64,000 bases of DNA from Bacillota bacterium (GCA_016280485.1 JAEEGU010000051.1:62001-126000); one strand, 5' to 3'; positions 7,879-15,786 are shown, numbered from the stretch's first letter. Notes: a model not told the origin generated them from the sequence alone. Program-made: numbers and translations.

Positions 7879-8409
7879 TTATATTTTTCTGAATTCCAGG
7901 TTGAAAGTGTCGCTGTAAGCGGCGACACCGTTCCAGTCATCGTACCGAACCCTTTCTTGCTGCCCATTGTGGCAGAAAACCAGATTAGGACGAGGTTCAT
8001 CTCCATCGTCACCAAAAGGCAGGCGAGTACTACAGATATACCATTTGGCAAAGTTTTCTTTCGGGAAATGATTCTCCCGCAGGTAATGCTTTCCGTTGGC
8101 ATCTCTGTAGATCTCGCGGCCGGAACCTTCTTGGATACCGATAAATTCAACCGAAATGGTCTTGTCCGGATTTCTTTTTGGATCGTTATAAAAATCGTTA
8201 AAAGAAATCTTCACGACCCATTCCTCACAGAAATCGGAGTAGGTCAGCGTGGCGTGGTTTTTGATGTAATCAACACCTGCTTTTTCCAGCAAATGTGCAG
8301 GCATGAGGATGTAACCCTCATGCCCTTTGCTATCGATGCAGATCACCTTCCGGTGCTCCTGAATCATGTGATCCGGCGTCACGAAAGATCTGTCAATCAA
8401 TACTTCCAT
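7879..8409 (-). CDS. Hypothetical protein, 176 aa
   Basis: This is a soluble protein with no known motif. An AGGAGG lies at good spacing before the ATG at 8409. It contains a conserved-looking core (HAHL-type helix around residue 38, EEWVVKISFNDFY around 63) and several aromatic residues. It sits in the 9979-5071 operon, which is led by leader copy 2. Confidence 0.75.
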   Translation of the reverse strand: MEVLIDRSFVTPDHMIQEHRKVICIDSKGHEGYILMPAHLLEKAGVDYIKNHATLTYSDFCEEWVVKISFNDFYNDPKRNPDKTISVEFIGIQEGSGREIYRDANGKHYLRENHFPKENFAKWYICSTRLPFGDDGDEPRPNLVFCHNGQQERVRYDDWNGVAAYSDTFNLEFRKI

Positions 8410-8418
8410 AGCAACCTC

Positions 8419-8568
8419 CTAAACAGAGCGTGTCGACTGCAGGGGCTCTCGGAAGATTTCCCTGTCCACGTCGTCCATTTCTTTTCGGAGCATTTCTGAG
8501 CTGGCATTTCGCAGCCAGTTCACGAATTCTTCCAGATCTTCGGTTGTCCCTGTATTGCTTTTATCCAT
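8419..8568 (-). CDS. Small acidic protein, 49 aa
   Basis: The start is the ATG at 8568 (MDKSNTG), which overlaps the end of the preceding gene by eight bases and has GGAAGT upstream. The body is one amphipathic acidic helix (TEDLEEFVNWLRN, then SSEMLRKEMDDVD). No family is recognised. Its place in a run of overlapping genes supports translation. Confidence 0.6.
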   Translation of the reverse strand: MDKSNTGTTEDLEEFVNWLRNASSEMLRKEMDDVDREIFREPLQSTRSV

Positions 8569-9019
8569 TGTAGACTTCCTTTCTGTCGGCGCCGCTTTCT
8601 TCAATGTAGGAAAACAGCTTCTCTTTCACAAAGGCGTAAAGGTAGAAGTTGTAGTCTCCCTTCACCGGGATGCAGCGCAGAAGATACGCATACTGTTCGG
8701 TATCGAAATAGAATGCGTACTGCTCGCAGTATGCGCCGGTGAGCAAGGTCTTGCCCCAGCACATCTTGCTCATGTCTGCGCGACTTTTGAGGATGCCTTC
8801 TCTGAGCGTATTGACGACGTCGTCAAATTCCTGCTTGAAGGCGGCAGTCTTCAGCTCCGGACAGGAATCGAAGAAGGTGGTGTAAAACAAGCCGCCCGAG
8901 GATCCAAAATCCCCGCGCAGGTGCCCGATCTCTCCGATACGTTCCTTCAGATCATGATCCTTGCCGAACACGAGCGAGTGCCAGCGATTACTGAGTTCTT
9001 TCAAAATCAGTTCTTTCAT
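8561..9019 (-). CDS. Hypothetical protein, 152 aa
   Basis: This is a soluble protein starting at the ATG at 9019 after GAAAGGGG. The C-terminal part (YAFYFDTEQYAYLLRCIPV then YNFYLYAFVKEKLF) is aromatic-rich and resembles short conserved proteins of Clostridia mobile elements, but I cannot name the family with confidence. It has three Cys residues and no signal peptide. Confidence 0.7.
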   Translation of the reverse strand: MKELILKELSNRWHSLVFGKDHDLKERIGEIGHLRGDFGSSGGLFYTTFFDSCPELKTAAFKQEFDDVVNTLREGILKSRADMSKMCWGKTLLTGAYCEQYAFYFDTEQYAYLLRCIPVKGDYNFYLYAFVKEKLFSYIEESGADRKEVYNG

Positions 9020-9040
9020 TATTATACCCCTTTCAAATCA

Positions 9041-9979
9041 TTAGATCAAAAAATGGTGGTCTTCGACGCAATCGGGATAAATTGCTCGAATCGCCTCGAT
9101 TCCGCGGAATCCGCACTTGAAGAACTGCGTCTTCTTAGCTTCAGCAGCGACAGCAGCGTCAACAGCGTCCTTGTGGAAGTTGCCGTTAAGCAGATAGTCG
9201 GCGGCTTCGCTCAGTCTGAGGTTGTGCTGAACGTAATAAGGGGCCGTCGGAGGTCCGCACTTGCTTACAACCGAGACGTTCTCGTACGCCGCGAAATGCG
9301 TCCGGATTGCTTCTTTGGCAAGCCGTTTCGCAGTACCTTCCGCGTACATCGGGCCGCAGATCGATTCGTCGAAATCGGTTCCAATGAACTGTCCGCCGGA
9401 ATAGTATTCCGACCAAACTGCACCGCACACCTTATGCCTGCATCGAACTCGCTCAATGTGGAGCTCTTCGCCGAGATAGGCATAGGTGGAAAGCTGTTCG
9501 GGCTCACCGATATTTTCCGCCATGCAGTACAGCCAGTTCTCCTGGTAATCCTTTGCTTCCGGATAGGCGTCAGGATCCTTAAAGCTAAGAAGCCAGTCGT
9601 TGAACTTCCCCGCAGGATCCCCCGTTGCCCAATGCACATAGAACAGTACGTTCTGGTCTTCGACCGTAGCGTTGATCAAAGACTGTTCCGTAAAGCTCTT
9701 CCATCGCGCAAAGGCCTCTTCTTTTGGCGTGTTGAAGTTCGCGCTCCCATCGCCGTTGTTGGTACGGAAAAGCTCCGTTCCCTCCTGATCGCAGACGATA
9801 ACGGTGATATCATTCGAGATTACCCCGTCGATCTCGCAGTAACCGAGAGGATCGCAGACGTAGACCCATTGCTTTTGGCCATACGTAAAACGGCCGATGT
9901 ACTGGTCCTCCCCTACGATTTTCCAGAGCTCGACGTATGAGTCGTTCTCCGGACAATAGAGTTTTACTTTGATTTCCAT
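9041..9979 (-). CDS. Hypothetical protein, 312 aa, first gene after leader copy 2
   Basis: The start ATG at 9979 (MEIKVKLY) follows GAGAAAGG, the conserved SD that ends the leader family. The protein is soluble and acidic, with a Trp/Tyr-rich centre and Cys/His residues near 185-215 (RVRCRHKVCGAVW) that could bind metal. The last 30 residues contain a GFRGIEAIRAIYPDC stretch. No function is recognised. Confidence 0.75.
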   Translation of the reverse strand: MEIKVKLYCPENDSYVELWKIVGEDQYIGRFTYGQKQWVYVCDPLGYCEIDGVISNDITVIVCDQEGTELFRTNNGDGSANFNTPKEEAFARWKSFTEQSLINATVEDQNVLFYVHWATGDPAGKFNDWLLSFKDPDAYPEAKDYQENWLYCMAENIGEPEQLSTYAYLGEELHIERVRCRHKVCGAVWSEYYSGGQFIGTDFDESICGPMYAEGTAKRLAKEAIRTHFAAYENVSVVSKCGPPTAPYYVQHNLRLSEAADYLLNGNFHKDAVDAAVAAEAKKTQFFKCGFRGIEAIRAIYPDCVEDHHFLI

Positions 9980-10182
9980 CTTTTTCCTTTCTCCCACGCT
10001 GTCCAGGCGTGGGCTTCTGTCGTTGGCTTTTCTTCTTTCTATATGTAAAAAGAGACCTTCCCCATGATTCTTGGGTGAAGATCTCTCAATTACGGAATTT
10101 TACTTCGTGAAGTCCCAATCTGGGCAGTAATAATCTTCATAAAGTACATTGATAGTATATACTATTGTTTACGCAAAGTCAA
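9980..10182 (-). promoter_or_regulatory. Leader copy 2: promoter, stem-loop, terminator, SD-proximal hairpin
   Basis: TTGACT (10177-10182), 17 bp, TATACT (10154-10159). The transcript has GTACTTTATGAAGATTA, a GAAG/CTTC and CCC/GGG stem-loop, and ACGAAGTA. An intrinsic terminator follows (stem about 10052-10085, U-run about 10046-10051). The last hairpin is CCCACGC/GCGTGGG (9993-10013) with the GGACA loop, directly before AGAAAGG. It drives the seven-gene 9979-5071 operon. Confidence 0.8.
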
Positions 10183-10199
10183 CTTGTTTTTCATTTTGG

Positions 10200-10647
10200 C
10201 TCAATGAATAATCCGCTCCCGGTCTCCCGGGAGCGGAATGTGTTGCCGCCTTGAAACTCAGCTCGAAACGAGCCTGCAAACTCTTGGTAGCGGCAGTTTT
10301 GAAGTCGACGCGTCTCCCCTAACTGACCCACAGATGCATGGCGGATGATTTGATGTCGCCCAATTTTGGAGGGCAGTGCCCAGTACATCGGAATAAGCCC
10401 AAAATCAATCGGACTATGGATCAAGGGTTTCGCATGAAATGCGAGGCGTAACGCAAAACCTTTTGCTTACTGCTTGTGGCAGCTCGCAATAGCAGAAAGA
10501 AGAAAGAACACAGGGCGCCCCACTGGAGAAATGAGCGGGGCAGAGATGAAAGGAATGCGGCCCTTGCCAGCAGCGAGCTGGCCGGCGGAGTGGACAGTTC
10601 CGCTTGCGTTCATTGCCGGGCCATATCAGGTAGAACTTGCTCTTTCT
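10200..10647 (-). ncRNA. Large structured non-coding RNA, about 450 nt
   Basis: A sigma-A promoter (10654-10682) reads into about 450 bases with no convincing ORF. The end is a perfect 10-bp GC-rich hairpin with a GAGA loop (10213-10236), though its T-run is weak. Self-complementary segments on the minus strand include GGCCC/GGGCC enclosing CCGGC/GCCGG and GCCAGC/GCUGGC, then GCCCC/GGGGC, GCAAAA/UUUUGC, UCGCAU/AUGCGA, AUUUUGG/CCAAAAU, UGCCGC/GCGGCA and GCUCG/CGAGC. Size, stand-alone status and branching recall ornate large RNAs of Firmicutes phages and mobile elements (ROOL, GOLLD), but I cannot assign it to a family by eye. Confidence 0.65.
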
Positions 10648-10653
10648 GGCCTT

Positions 10654-10682
10654 ATACTATACCAACTTTTTCGCTTTGTCAA
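10654..10682 (-). promoter_or_regulatory. Promoter of the 450-nt RNA
   Basis: TTGACA (10677-10682), 17 bp, TAGTAT (10654-10659). An overlapping TATAGT would give a 15-bp spacer. It lies just downstream of the terminator of the 10741-11091 gene. Confidence 0.7.
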
Positions 10683-10701
10683 CTCCACAGCAAATTTTTC
10701 G

Positions 10702-10737
10702 CAAAAAATTACCCCATGCCTAAAAAGGCACGGGGTA
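10702..10737 (-). terminator. Intrinsic terminator of the 116-aa gene
   Basis: Stem ACCCCGTGCC/GGCATGGGGT with one mismatch (10711-10736) is followed on the minus strand by AATTTTTTG. It begins just after the stop codon at 10741. Confidence 0.85.
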
Positions 10738-10740
10738 AAA

Positions 10741-11091
10741 TCATGTGGACAGCTTTGGCTGCATGAATGCAATCGCCAATTCTGCCGCTTCCTTTGCGTC
10801 CTTGAGGGCTTCCATATAGGAATCAATTTCGCATAGTTTCAAATCATGATTGCTCAGTTTAACCAACGGTTCACCGTGGTCCGGAACGTAAACAATGTTC
10901 AGCCCGCTTTTTTTCGCTTTGATATCGACCACGATCCCGCTGTTGCGGATCGTATGGTTCTGCTTGTCCTGGCGGTAGTCGCCATCGTAGAACCATTTGA
11001 GACGATATTTCTCGTTTTCAGCGGTCTGTCCGAACAACGCCCCACAAATAGGCTCCTCGGAATAATCCCTGACAATTTTGAACTCAGTCAT
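10741..11091 (-). CDS. Hypothetical protein, 116 aa
   Basis: This is a monocistronic gene with its own promoter (11108-11136) and terminator (10702-10737). The start ATG at 11091 follows AAAAAGGGTGATAAC, and the 5' UTR is only about 15 bases. The protein is soluble and mixed alpha/beta, ending in a long helix (YMEALKDAKEAAELAIAFM). No family is recognised. A longer upstream reading is rejected because it overlaps the DUF3232 gene and lacks an SD. Confidence 0.75.
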   Translation of the reverse strand: MTEFKIVRDYSEEPICGALFGQTAENEKYRLKWFYDGDYRQDKQNHTIRNSGIVVDIKAKKSGLNIVYVPDHGEPLVKLSNHDLKLCEIDSYMEALKDAKEAAELAIAFMQPKLST

Positions 11092-11107
11092 GTTATCACC
11101 CTTTTTC

Positions 11108-11136
11108 AGTTTATCACTGGTGGGTGATGATGTCAA
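11108..11136 (-). promoter_or_regulatory. Promoter of the 116-aa gene
   Basis: TTGACA (11131-11136), 17 bp, TAAACT (11108-11113). The inferred start site is very close to the SD. Confidence 0.75.
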
Positions 11137-11197
11137 GGATGTCCTGTTCTGTGATTTACAGAGAAGTACAGGAAAGATCTCCGTCTGACCGTTGCGA

Positions 11198-11695
11198 TCA
11201 GAGGGTATGCAGAATTTCCGCAATCTTCTTTTCGTCATACTCCTCCTTCTTCTCGAACACGGCATTGTCGAATGCCGCCCACTCGGGATCATTGCCGATA
11301 CCGCGATTGTACGCAGTATTGATGAACAGCCCGATTGCTCTTGCAACGGCGTCCTTCACCAGATCGTCATCCTCCGGTCCGTCTGGAATCGAGGGGAACA
11401 TTTCCTCGATATTGTACTGGCGGCAGTGTCGGTTGATGATCCGGACAGAAGCCACGGCTGCTCCGTGTATGGCGTTTCGCTCATACATGGATTGTTCCTT
11501 GCGTTCGAGGATATCTTCGCCGTCAAAGCGGTATTCCCAGGACGGAAACAGGATTTGCTGGCGGATAACGCAGTTAGCGTAGTCCACCAAATGAATCAGG
11601 CACTCCTCAATGAATGCGAGGTATTCGTTCAAATCCTCCTTCGATGTTGCGACGGCCGCAATCGCAGCCATCAGATTCTTCATTCGGTTCAGCAT
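11198..11695 (-). CDS. DUF3232 family protein
   Basis: This 165-aa helical protein matches the DUF3232 pattern as I remember it: an N-terminal helix ending in DYANCVIRQQI, then FDGEDILERKEQ, the core RNAIHGAAVASVRIINR and a Pro-rich MFPSIPDG. The family is found in Clostridia and Bacilli mobile elements and prophages; its role is unknown. The ATG at 11695 lies next to a small hairpin whose loop holds the SD (AGAAAGGA). It is the only gene after the long structured leader at 11696-12239. Confidence 0.75.
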   Translation of the reverse strand: MLNRMKNLMAAIAAVATSKEDLNEYLAFIEECLIHLVDYANCVIRQQILFPSWEYRFDGEDILERKEQSMYERNAIHGAAVASVRIINRHCRQYNIEEMFPSIPDGPEDDDLVKDAVARAIGLFINTAYNRGIGNDPEWAAFDNAVFEKKEEYDEKKIAEILHTL

Positions 11696-12239
11696 AGTGG
11701 GATCCTTTCTCCCACTCCTCGCCCTGGGTAGGACTGGAGTGGATACCCAGTCCTACCCGGGCGTGGCTTTATCAATTTGATTTCCGAGTTTTTTCTCGGA
11801 CTCGTCTCTCTTCTTTGAGGACATGAGCCAAAGGAGTCACGGGCTTATCTCCTTGTCATCGGAGCAGAGGGTCACGGCCCGCCTCTGATTTCATCACCGT
11901 TCTTCGAACAGGTATGCGAGGCGGGAGCCTCGCTTCGATATTCAGTTGAGAATACCCGGCCCATTGACGCAAGGCCTATATATTTACACCAGCATCCTGG
12001 CGATTCTCCCCGTGCGCAAGCGCACGTACTGTTCGTCTTCCTTGAAGACAAACAAAAACCGCCACTGCCCCTATACCTTCGCGCAACGTCCCTCGTTGCA
12101 TCTCTAAGGGGGTGACGGATACTTCTTAGATCGGCAGCCCAGTTTGGGGTGCGGATCTGTGCCTGAAGGATATAATATCCCATTCAGTAATCTTCGTTAA
12201 GTACGGCTATATTATATACTATCATTGATTGTGTGTCAA
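11696..12239 (-). promoter_or_regulatory. Leader copy 5: shared promoter plus about 500-nt structured leader RNA
   Basis: TTGACA (12234-12239), 17 bp, TATAAT (12211-12216), then GTACTTAACGAAGATTACTG, the same start as the other leaders. The terminator of the other copies is absent. Instead about 480 bases of strong hairpins follow: GCAACGAGGGACGTTGC, GTTTGTCTTC/GAAGACGAAC, CGTGCG-CTTG-CGCACG, GCGAGGC/GCCTCGC, GTTC-GAA-GAAC, CCGAG/CTCGG and a 12-bp GGGTAGGACTGG/CCAGTCCTACCC. No ORF of note is present. AGTGGG/CCCACT then frames the SD. This may be a riboregulatory leader or a separate large RNA. Confidence 0.65.
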
Positions 12240-12376
12240 CAGTTTTCTGTGCCAAATCCGTTCATCGTGACTTCAAAAAAATTTTCAAGTTCGGCATTGG
12301 ATTGGACCAAATTCGTTTGCTTTTGCAGTTGATTTATAAATCCTTTTTGTGTAAGATAAAAGCAGGAGGTGTTACT

Positions 12377-13054
12377 ATGAAAAAACATATTTGCATTGTA
12401 CTAACTGTTATTATCGTTATTTCATGTTTTGCCGCGTGTTCGACCGCAAAAAAAAGAGAGAAAATTTCTATTGACGAATTCATAGAGAAGTACAAAAGGG
12501 CCGACATTGAAACCTTAAAGGCTGATCCGCTTCCATTCTTTGAAGATTTTTACGCGGTGGAAAAAACTGCAAAATCAAACGAAGAGTACGGCGCGAAATT
12601 CTTAGATTGGCCAGCCGATGAAACATTCAAGGAATTTGAAGACAAGGATTATCAATACAAAGATAAAGAGGTTGTTCTTTTCAACACACCTGCTGAGATC
12701 GACGTTACGATTCATAAGGGTGCCGTTTCGTCGTTATTTGTCCATATCGGAACCGGAAATGCGGAAACGGATTTTGAAACAGCAAAGGCTATAACAGACG
12801 CCCTAATCCAGAACCTTGGTGATGCGCAGAAAATCGAGATCGATTACGAGGAGGTAAGCGAAGCAGCACTAAGACAAATGTTCAATGGCGAAATGAAAAG
12901 TTTCAGTGTCTACTTCAAAAGCCCGGAGAGTGAATACATGGACCTGGATGAAGAGCAAAAGCAGGAATATTACGAAAACCAGTATTATAGCTATACGATT
13001 GCATTCGCCGTCTACGGATATGGGACGCAGCATTCCTACATTTCGATTTATTGA
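12377..13054 (+). CDS. Predicted lipoprotein, 225 aa
   Basis: The start ATG at 12377 follows GCAGGAGG. The N-terminus is a lipoprotein signal: MKKHI, a hydrophobic stretch and the lipobox FAAC at about residues 18-21. The mature part is acidic and soluble, probably displayed on the outer face of the membrane. Residues about 110-150 contain ETDFETAKAITDALIQNLGD. No family is recognised. It stands alone on the plus strand between minus-strand operons, with its own terminator at 13073. Confidence 0.8.
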   Translation: MKKHICIVLTVIIVISCFAACSTAKKREKISIDEFIEKYKRADIETLKADPLPFFEDFYAVEKTAKSNEEYGAKFLDWPADETFKEFEDKDYQYKDKEVVLFNTPAEIDVTIHKGAVSSLFVHIGTGNAETDFETAKAITDALIQNLGDAQKIEIDYEEVSEAALRQMFNGEMKSFSVYFKSPESEYMDLDEEQKQEYYENQYYSYTIAFAVYGYGTQHSYISIY

Positions 13055-13072
13055 GTGCAGGAGAAAAAGTTT

Positions 13073-13104
13073 CTGGGCCAGCCTTCGGGCTGGCCCAGTT
13101 TTTC
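13073..13104 (+). terminator. Intrinsic terminator (repeated hairpin type)
   Basis: CTGGGCCAGCC-TTCG-GGCTGGCCCAG followed by TTTTTC, just after the lipoprotein stop codon. Nearly the same hairpin recurs at 47581 and 47781. Confidence 0.9.
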
Positions 13105-13176
13105 AATTTAACGATGTCCACTATAAGTCGACAATGAAAAAATGTTTAACGACGCCATGAAAACTTTTACTCAAAT

Positions 13177-13208
13177 AAAAAACGGTCTCCGATAGAGACC
13201 GTTTTTTG
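13177..13208 (-). terminator. Bidirectional terminator of phd-doc
   Basis: AAACGGTCTC/GAGACCGTTT with a CGATA loop and A/T runs on both sides. It serves the minus-strand toxin gene and backs up the plus-strand lipoprotein terminator. Confidence 0.85.
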
Positions 13209-13242
13209 TGATTTGATTCAGGTAATCTTGGATGTGCTGCGT

Positions 13243-13620
13243 TCAAATCTGGTGCGTCCGTACCCATTCCAACAACGCATCATAATCCATCTGGCCTGCA
13301 GCAACCGCAAGCCCTGTGTCTGCAACTTCGCGGTTTGTGCAATCCATGTGAATGCCATTGACCTCCAGAAATGTCAGCATCACATACATCCCAATCCTTT
13401 TGTTGCCGTCAACGAAAGCGTGATTGGAAATTAAAGTAAATCCGATTCTGGCTCCTTTCTCAACTTTGGTTGGGTAGAGCTCCTTCCCGTCAAATGTTGC
13501 AAATGCACCGTCCAGAGCAGATTCCAGGAGGCCTTCATCTCGAATTCCGACGCTGCCGCCGGTCTCTTGCGCAATCAATTGATGCAGCAGCTTCACCTTT
13601 TCGGAAGAGAATCGTATCAT
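13243..13620 (-). CDS. doc: Doc-type Fic toxin (death on curing)
   Basis: This 125-aa protein carries the Fic/Doc motif HAFVDGNKR at residues 67-75, with the Lys form used by Doc in place of the Gly of AMPylating Fic proteins. Doc proteins phosphorylate elongation factor Tu and stop translation. The gene overlaps the antitoxin stop by four bases (ATGA), giving the usual antitoxin-first order. The conserved N-terminal region with GIRDEGLLESALDGA is also typical of Doc. It probably acts as an addiction or stability module of the element. Confidence 0.92.
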   Translation of the reverse strand: MIRFSSEKVKLLHQLIAQETGGSVGIRDEGLLESALDGAFATFDGKELYPTKVEKGARIGFTLISNHAFVDGNKRIGMYVMLTFLEVNGIHMDCTNREVADTGLAVAAGQMDYDALLEWVRTHQI

Positions 13621-13859
13621 TTTGCCAGCTCCTCGAATGCGGGTTTGAATTTCTTCAGAATTCGTGCGGCAACGATGTCGATTTTCTCGTCGTCCGTCAT
13701 GTCCAGCAAAGGAGATTGATCCACGTCAAGCAGGATATATTTGGGACGGTTATTTTTGAAAATCACAGCTTGTCCGTTCCGATCTGCAATCCGTGTCACA
13801 CGGGAAAAGTTTTGATTCGCTTCACTTACCGAGACAATGGAATTGGTATCAATGTTCAT
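13617..13859 (-). CDS. phd: Phd/YefM-type antitoxin
   Basis: This 80-aa protein has the Phd fold pattern: a short N-terminal strand, VSEANQNFSRVTRIADRNG as the DNA-binding helix region, then AVIFKNNRPKYILLDVD. The C-terminal acidic-helical tail would wrap the Doc active site. Phd proteins usually repress their own promoter; the promoter at 13879-13907 overlaps the place where such binding would occur. GGAGGTGTTGAT precedes the ATG. Confidence 0.92.
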   Translation of the reverse strand: MNIDTNSIVSVSEANQNFSRVTRIADRNGQAVIFKNNRPKYILLDVDQSPLLDMTDDEKIDIVAARILKKFKPAFEELAK

Positions 13860-13878
13860 ATCAACACCTCCTACCGAT

Positions 13879-13907
13879 AGTATACTCTGCTTTTAGGTAA
13901 AATTCAA
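13879..13907 (-). promoter_or_regulatory. Promoter of phd-doc
   Basis: TTGAAT (13902-13907), 17 bp, TATACT (13879-13884). The start site falls just upstream of the GGAGG of phd. Confidence 0.7.
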
Positions 13908-13937
13908 CCATTATTTTTCACTCTATTATTTCATGCT

Positions 13938-14444
13938 TTAAGGCCAAATATCGAATCCCTCGACACAAAACCCCGTCTTATCACTGATATGGTCAGCGAT
14001 GCGGTCCTTGAGCTCTTCGATATCGACGCAGCCAATAGCCTCGCCTTCGTTGAGCAGTTCCTTGTGGTAGACGGTCATCACATCAGGAAGATCAACGTCT
14101 TCCCCGTCGGTATCCCAGGCAATCTTGGATACCGTGAAATATGGGCCTTCGGGATCTACCAACGATTCATTGGCATCGACTACAATGTTTTGGTCGGCGT
14201 CATTTCGGATGATACGGAATCCAAAATGTTCGCAGATCTCCTGGGGAATATCATTCAGAAAATCGCCCCAGTTGAAGTGGCGGTTGTTTTCAACGTAGAT
14301 CTTCAGTCCTTTGTCTGTGCAGAGGAATTCGTTTACTGCCTCTTTCACAGCTTCTTCGGCGCAGATTTCAACGCCACCCTCAAAGTCGAGGAGAAAACTG
14401 AAACTGCAGCCTTCGTGATCCGTGGCCATAATATTTACCAGCAA
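13938..14444 (-). CDS. Hypothetical protein, 168 aa, TTG start
   Basis: This is an acidic cytosolic protein of unknown family. The best start is TTG at 14444, six bases after AGGAG; the first in-frame ATG is 15 bases further and too far from the SD. The N-terminal segment (VNIMATDHEGCSFSFLLDFEGG) is strand-rich. The rest is dense in Asp/Glu (WDTDGEDVDLPD near 120). It is the last gene of the 17666-13938 operon. Confidence 0.7.
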   Translation of the reverse strand: MLVNIMATDHEGCSFSFLLDFEGGVEICAEEAVKEAVNEFLCTDKGLKIYVENNRHFNWGDFLNDIPQEICEHFGFRIIRNDADQNIVVDANESLVDPEGPYFTVSKIAWDTDGEDVDLPDVMTVYHKELLNEGEAIGCVDIEELKDRIADHISDKTGFCVEGFDIWP

Positions 14445-14463
14445 TTTTTACTCCTTTCAAGTT

Positions 14464-14488
14464 GAGCCTCCCCGAAATGGGGAGGCTA
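14464..14488. other. Intercistronic hairpin
   Basis: AGCCTCCCC-GAAAT-GGGGAGGCT lies between the stop of the 53-aa gene and the SD of the next. The T-run is on the plus side only, so it is unlikely to end the operon transcript; it may protect the mRNA or end antisense transcription. Confidence 0.5.
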
Positions 14489-14493
14489 TGTTT

Positions 14494-14655
14494 TTAATCG
14501 TTTGGCGCAGGGTCATATAGTAAGCAGCCATCGTTGGTCACGATATCTGCCTCCTTTACTCCCATTCGTGCTGCCTCAGCTTCATGCGAATAATCACAGA
14601 AGCCTCCGCCGTTGTTGTCGCACGTTTTACAGATTGGCCAGACACAATATGGCAT
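14494..14655 (-). CDS. Small Cys-rich protein, 53 aa
   Basis: A short frame with a GGAGGG SD inside the end of the upstream gene and a three-base gap. The product begins PYCVWPICKTCDNNGGGFC, with four Cys residues in the first 20, which suggests a metal-binding knuckle, and ends in an acidic tail. Position and SD make it a likely real gene. No family is recognised. Confidence 0.7.
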   Translation of the reverse strand: MPYCVWPICKTCDNNGGGFCDYSHEAEAARMGVKEADIVTNDGCLLYDPAPND

Positions 14656-14658
14656 GGA

Positions 14659-15786
14659 TCATTCCCTCCAATATGCGTCCATGATGCGGAGCTCCTCCCA
14701 TTGCTCTTCTGTTGTGGGCTTATGGTCTGCCACCTGATGCCGGACTCCCTTGAACTCAACGAATTCACCCTCCAGGTGTTCGAGGCCGTCAATGGAGTTC
14801 TTCTCAATGCGGTACACCTCTCTGGTTCGAATGTTGATTCTGCAGTTGCTCTCAACGACAATGCCACCGTCCCAGACAGAGATAAACTTCGCCGGAGCAG
14901 CATCGCCGGCAAGCCATTCGCCCCCGTGAGAATCGAAAAGCGACAGCTCCCTGTAGATTGTTGCGTCAGCGTCAAACATGATCCAGTCAGCACCGTGGCT
15001 CATGGCAAATCGGATGCACTCGCGCAGATCCTCCGGAATATCCTCCGGTTCCTCAAAGCAGCACACCCACCAGCCGTAATCACCTGTCGCGTCCTCTTTT
15101 CGGAACGTAGTCGGGCCTTCCGGACCGTCAACGCACCGATCCAGATAGTTTCTGGTTTCTTCGCTGATATTTGCCGTGGACATCCCCAAAATCACATGGA
15201 TTTCGGGGTTATTCTTTTTTGATACCTGCTCCCAGGCCATCTGAAGACCGTACATCCACAGATAAACCAGAAGGTTGTAGCTCCGGCCCACTGTGCCGAT
15301 CCATTCCCATGCGTCGGGATCGACGCGGTTGAGATCATTGCTGGTTTCGTCGTCAAGAATACCTACGCCGCGGTCGCGGGTGTAGTTTTCCAGAAGCCGA
15401 TTGATCAGATCCTCGCGGTCGTTGCGTTCCTCTTTGCTGAGAGCGCCGCCGAGAAATTCATTTCGAAGTTCTTCCTCAGCGTCCAGTTCATCGTAGTTGT
15501 ACAGATCAGATGCCGCCCGGATTTTCTCTGCAAAATAGTCAATCGACTGGAAAGCCGAGGCGCAGTTTTCCAGGTCAACCTTGCAGGTCGGATACACGAC
15601 TGCCTCTCCGAGATCGCCGGAAATCGACAGTGTGTTTCGCTCCTTGTCGAAAATGTAGCGGATCCGATGTTCAATATGGCCGGGTTTCGCCCAATCGAGG
15701 GTAGCGACCGTGCCATAGTCATGATACACGGCGACATGGTCCCTGAAATAATTCTTTGCATGTTCCAATGCGATTTTGCAATTCAT
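14659..15786 (-). CDS. Hypothetical protein with DUF5983-like domain, 375 aa
   Basis: The ATG at 15786 follows GGAGGAGC. Residues about 195-290 (LGMSTANISEETRNYLDRCV to HGADWIMFDADATIYREL) have the layout of DUF5983, a family of unknown role in Clostridia mobile elements. The same module, with the core DADWIMFD, is the whole of the next upstream gene (15833-16159). The N-terminal 190 residues hold a DUF-like mixed fold and an acidic helix. It is in the 17666-13938 operon. Confidence 0.75.
   Translation of the reverse strand: MNCKIALEHAKNYFRDHVAVYHDYGTVATLDWAKPGHIEHRIRYIFDKERNTLSISGDLGEAVVYPTCKVDLENCASAFQSIDYFAEKIRAASDLYNYDELDAEEELRNEFLGGALSKEERNDREDLINRLLENYTRDRGVGILDDETSNDLNRVDPDAWEWIGTVGRSYNLLVYLWMYGLQMAWEQVSKKNNPEIHVILGMSTANISEETRNYLDRCVDGPEGPTTFRKEDATGDYGWWVCCFEEPEDIPEDLRECIRFAMSHGADWIMFDADATIYRELSLFDSHGGEWLAGDAAPAKFISVWDGGIVVESNCRINIRTREVYRIEKNSIDGLEHLEGEFVEFKGVRHQVADHKPTTEEQWEELRIMDAYWRE

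Noticed and set aside
8555..9940. 461-codon plus-strand frame
   Set aside because: It is the complement of two to three tightly packed minus-strand genes; no SD, and the encoded sequence looks like an antisense translation.
10191..10424. 77-codon minus-strand frame inside the large RNA
   Set aside because: No SD before the start, odd composition, and it crosses the terminal hairpin; better explained as structured RNA.
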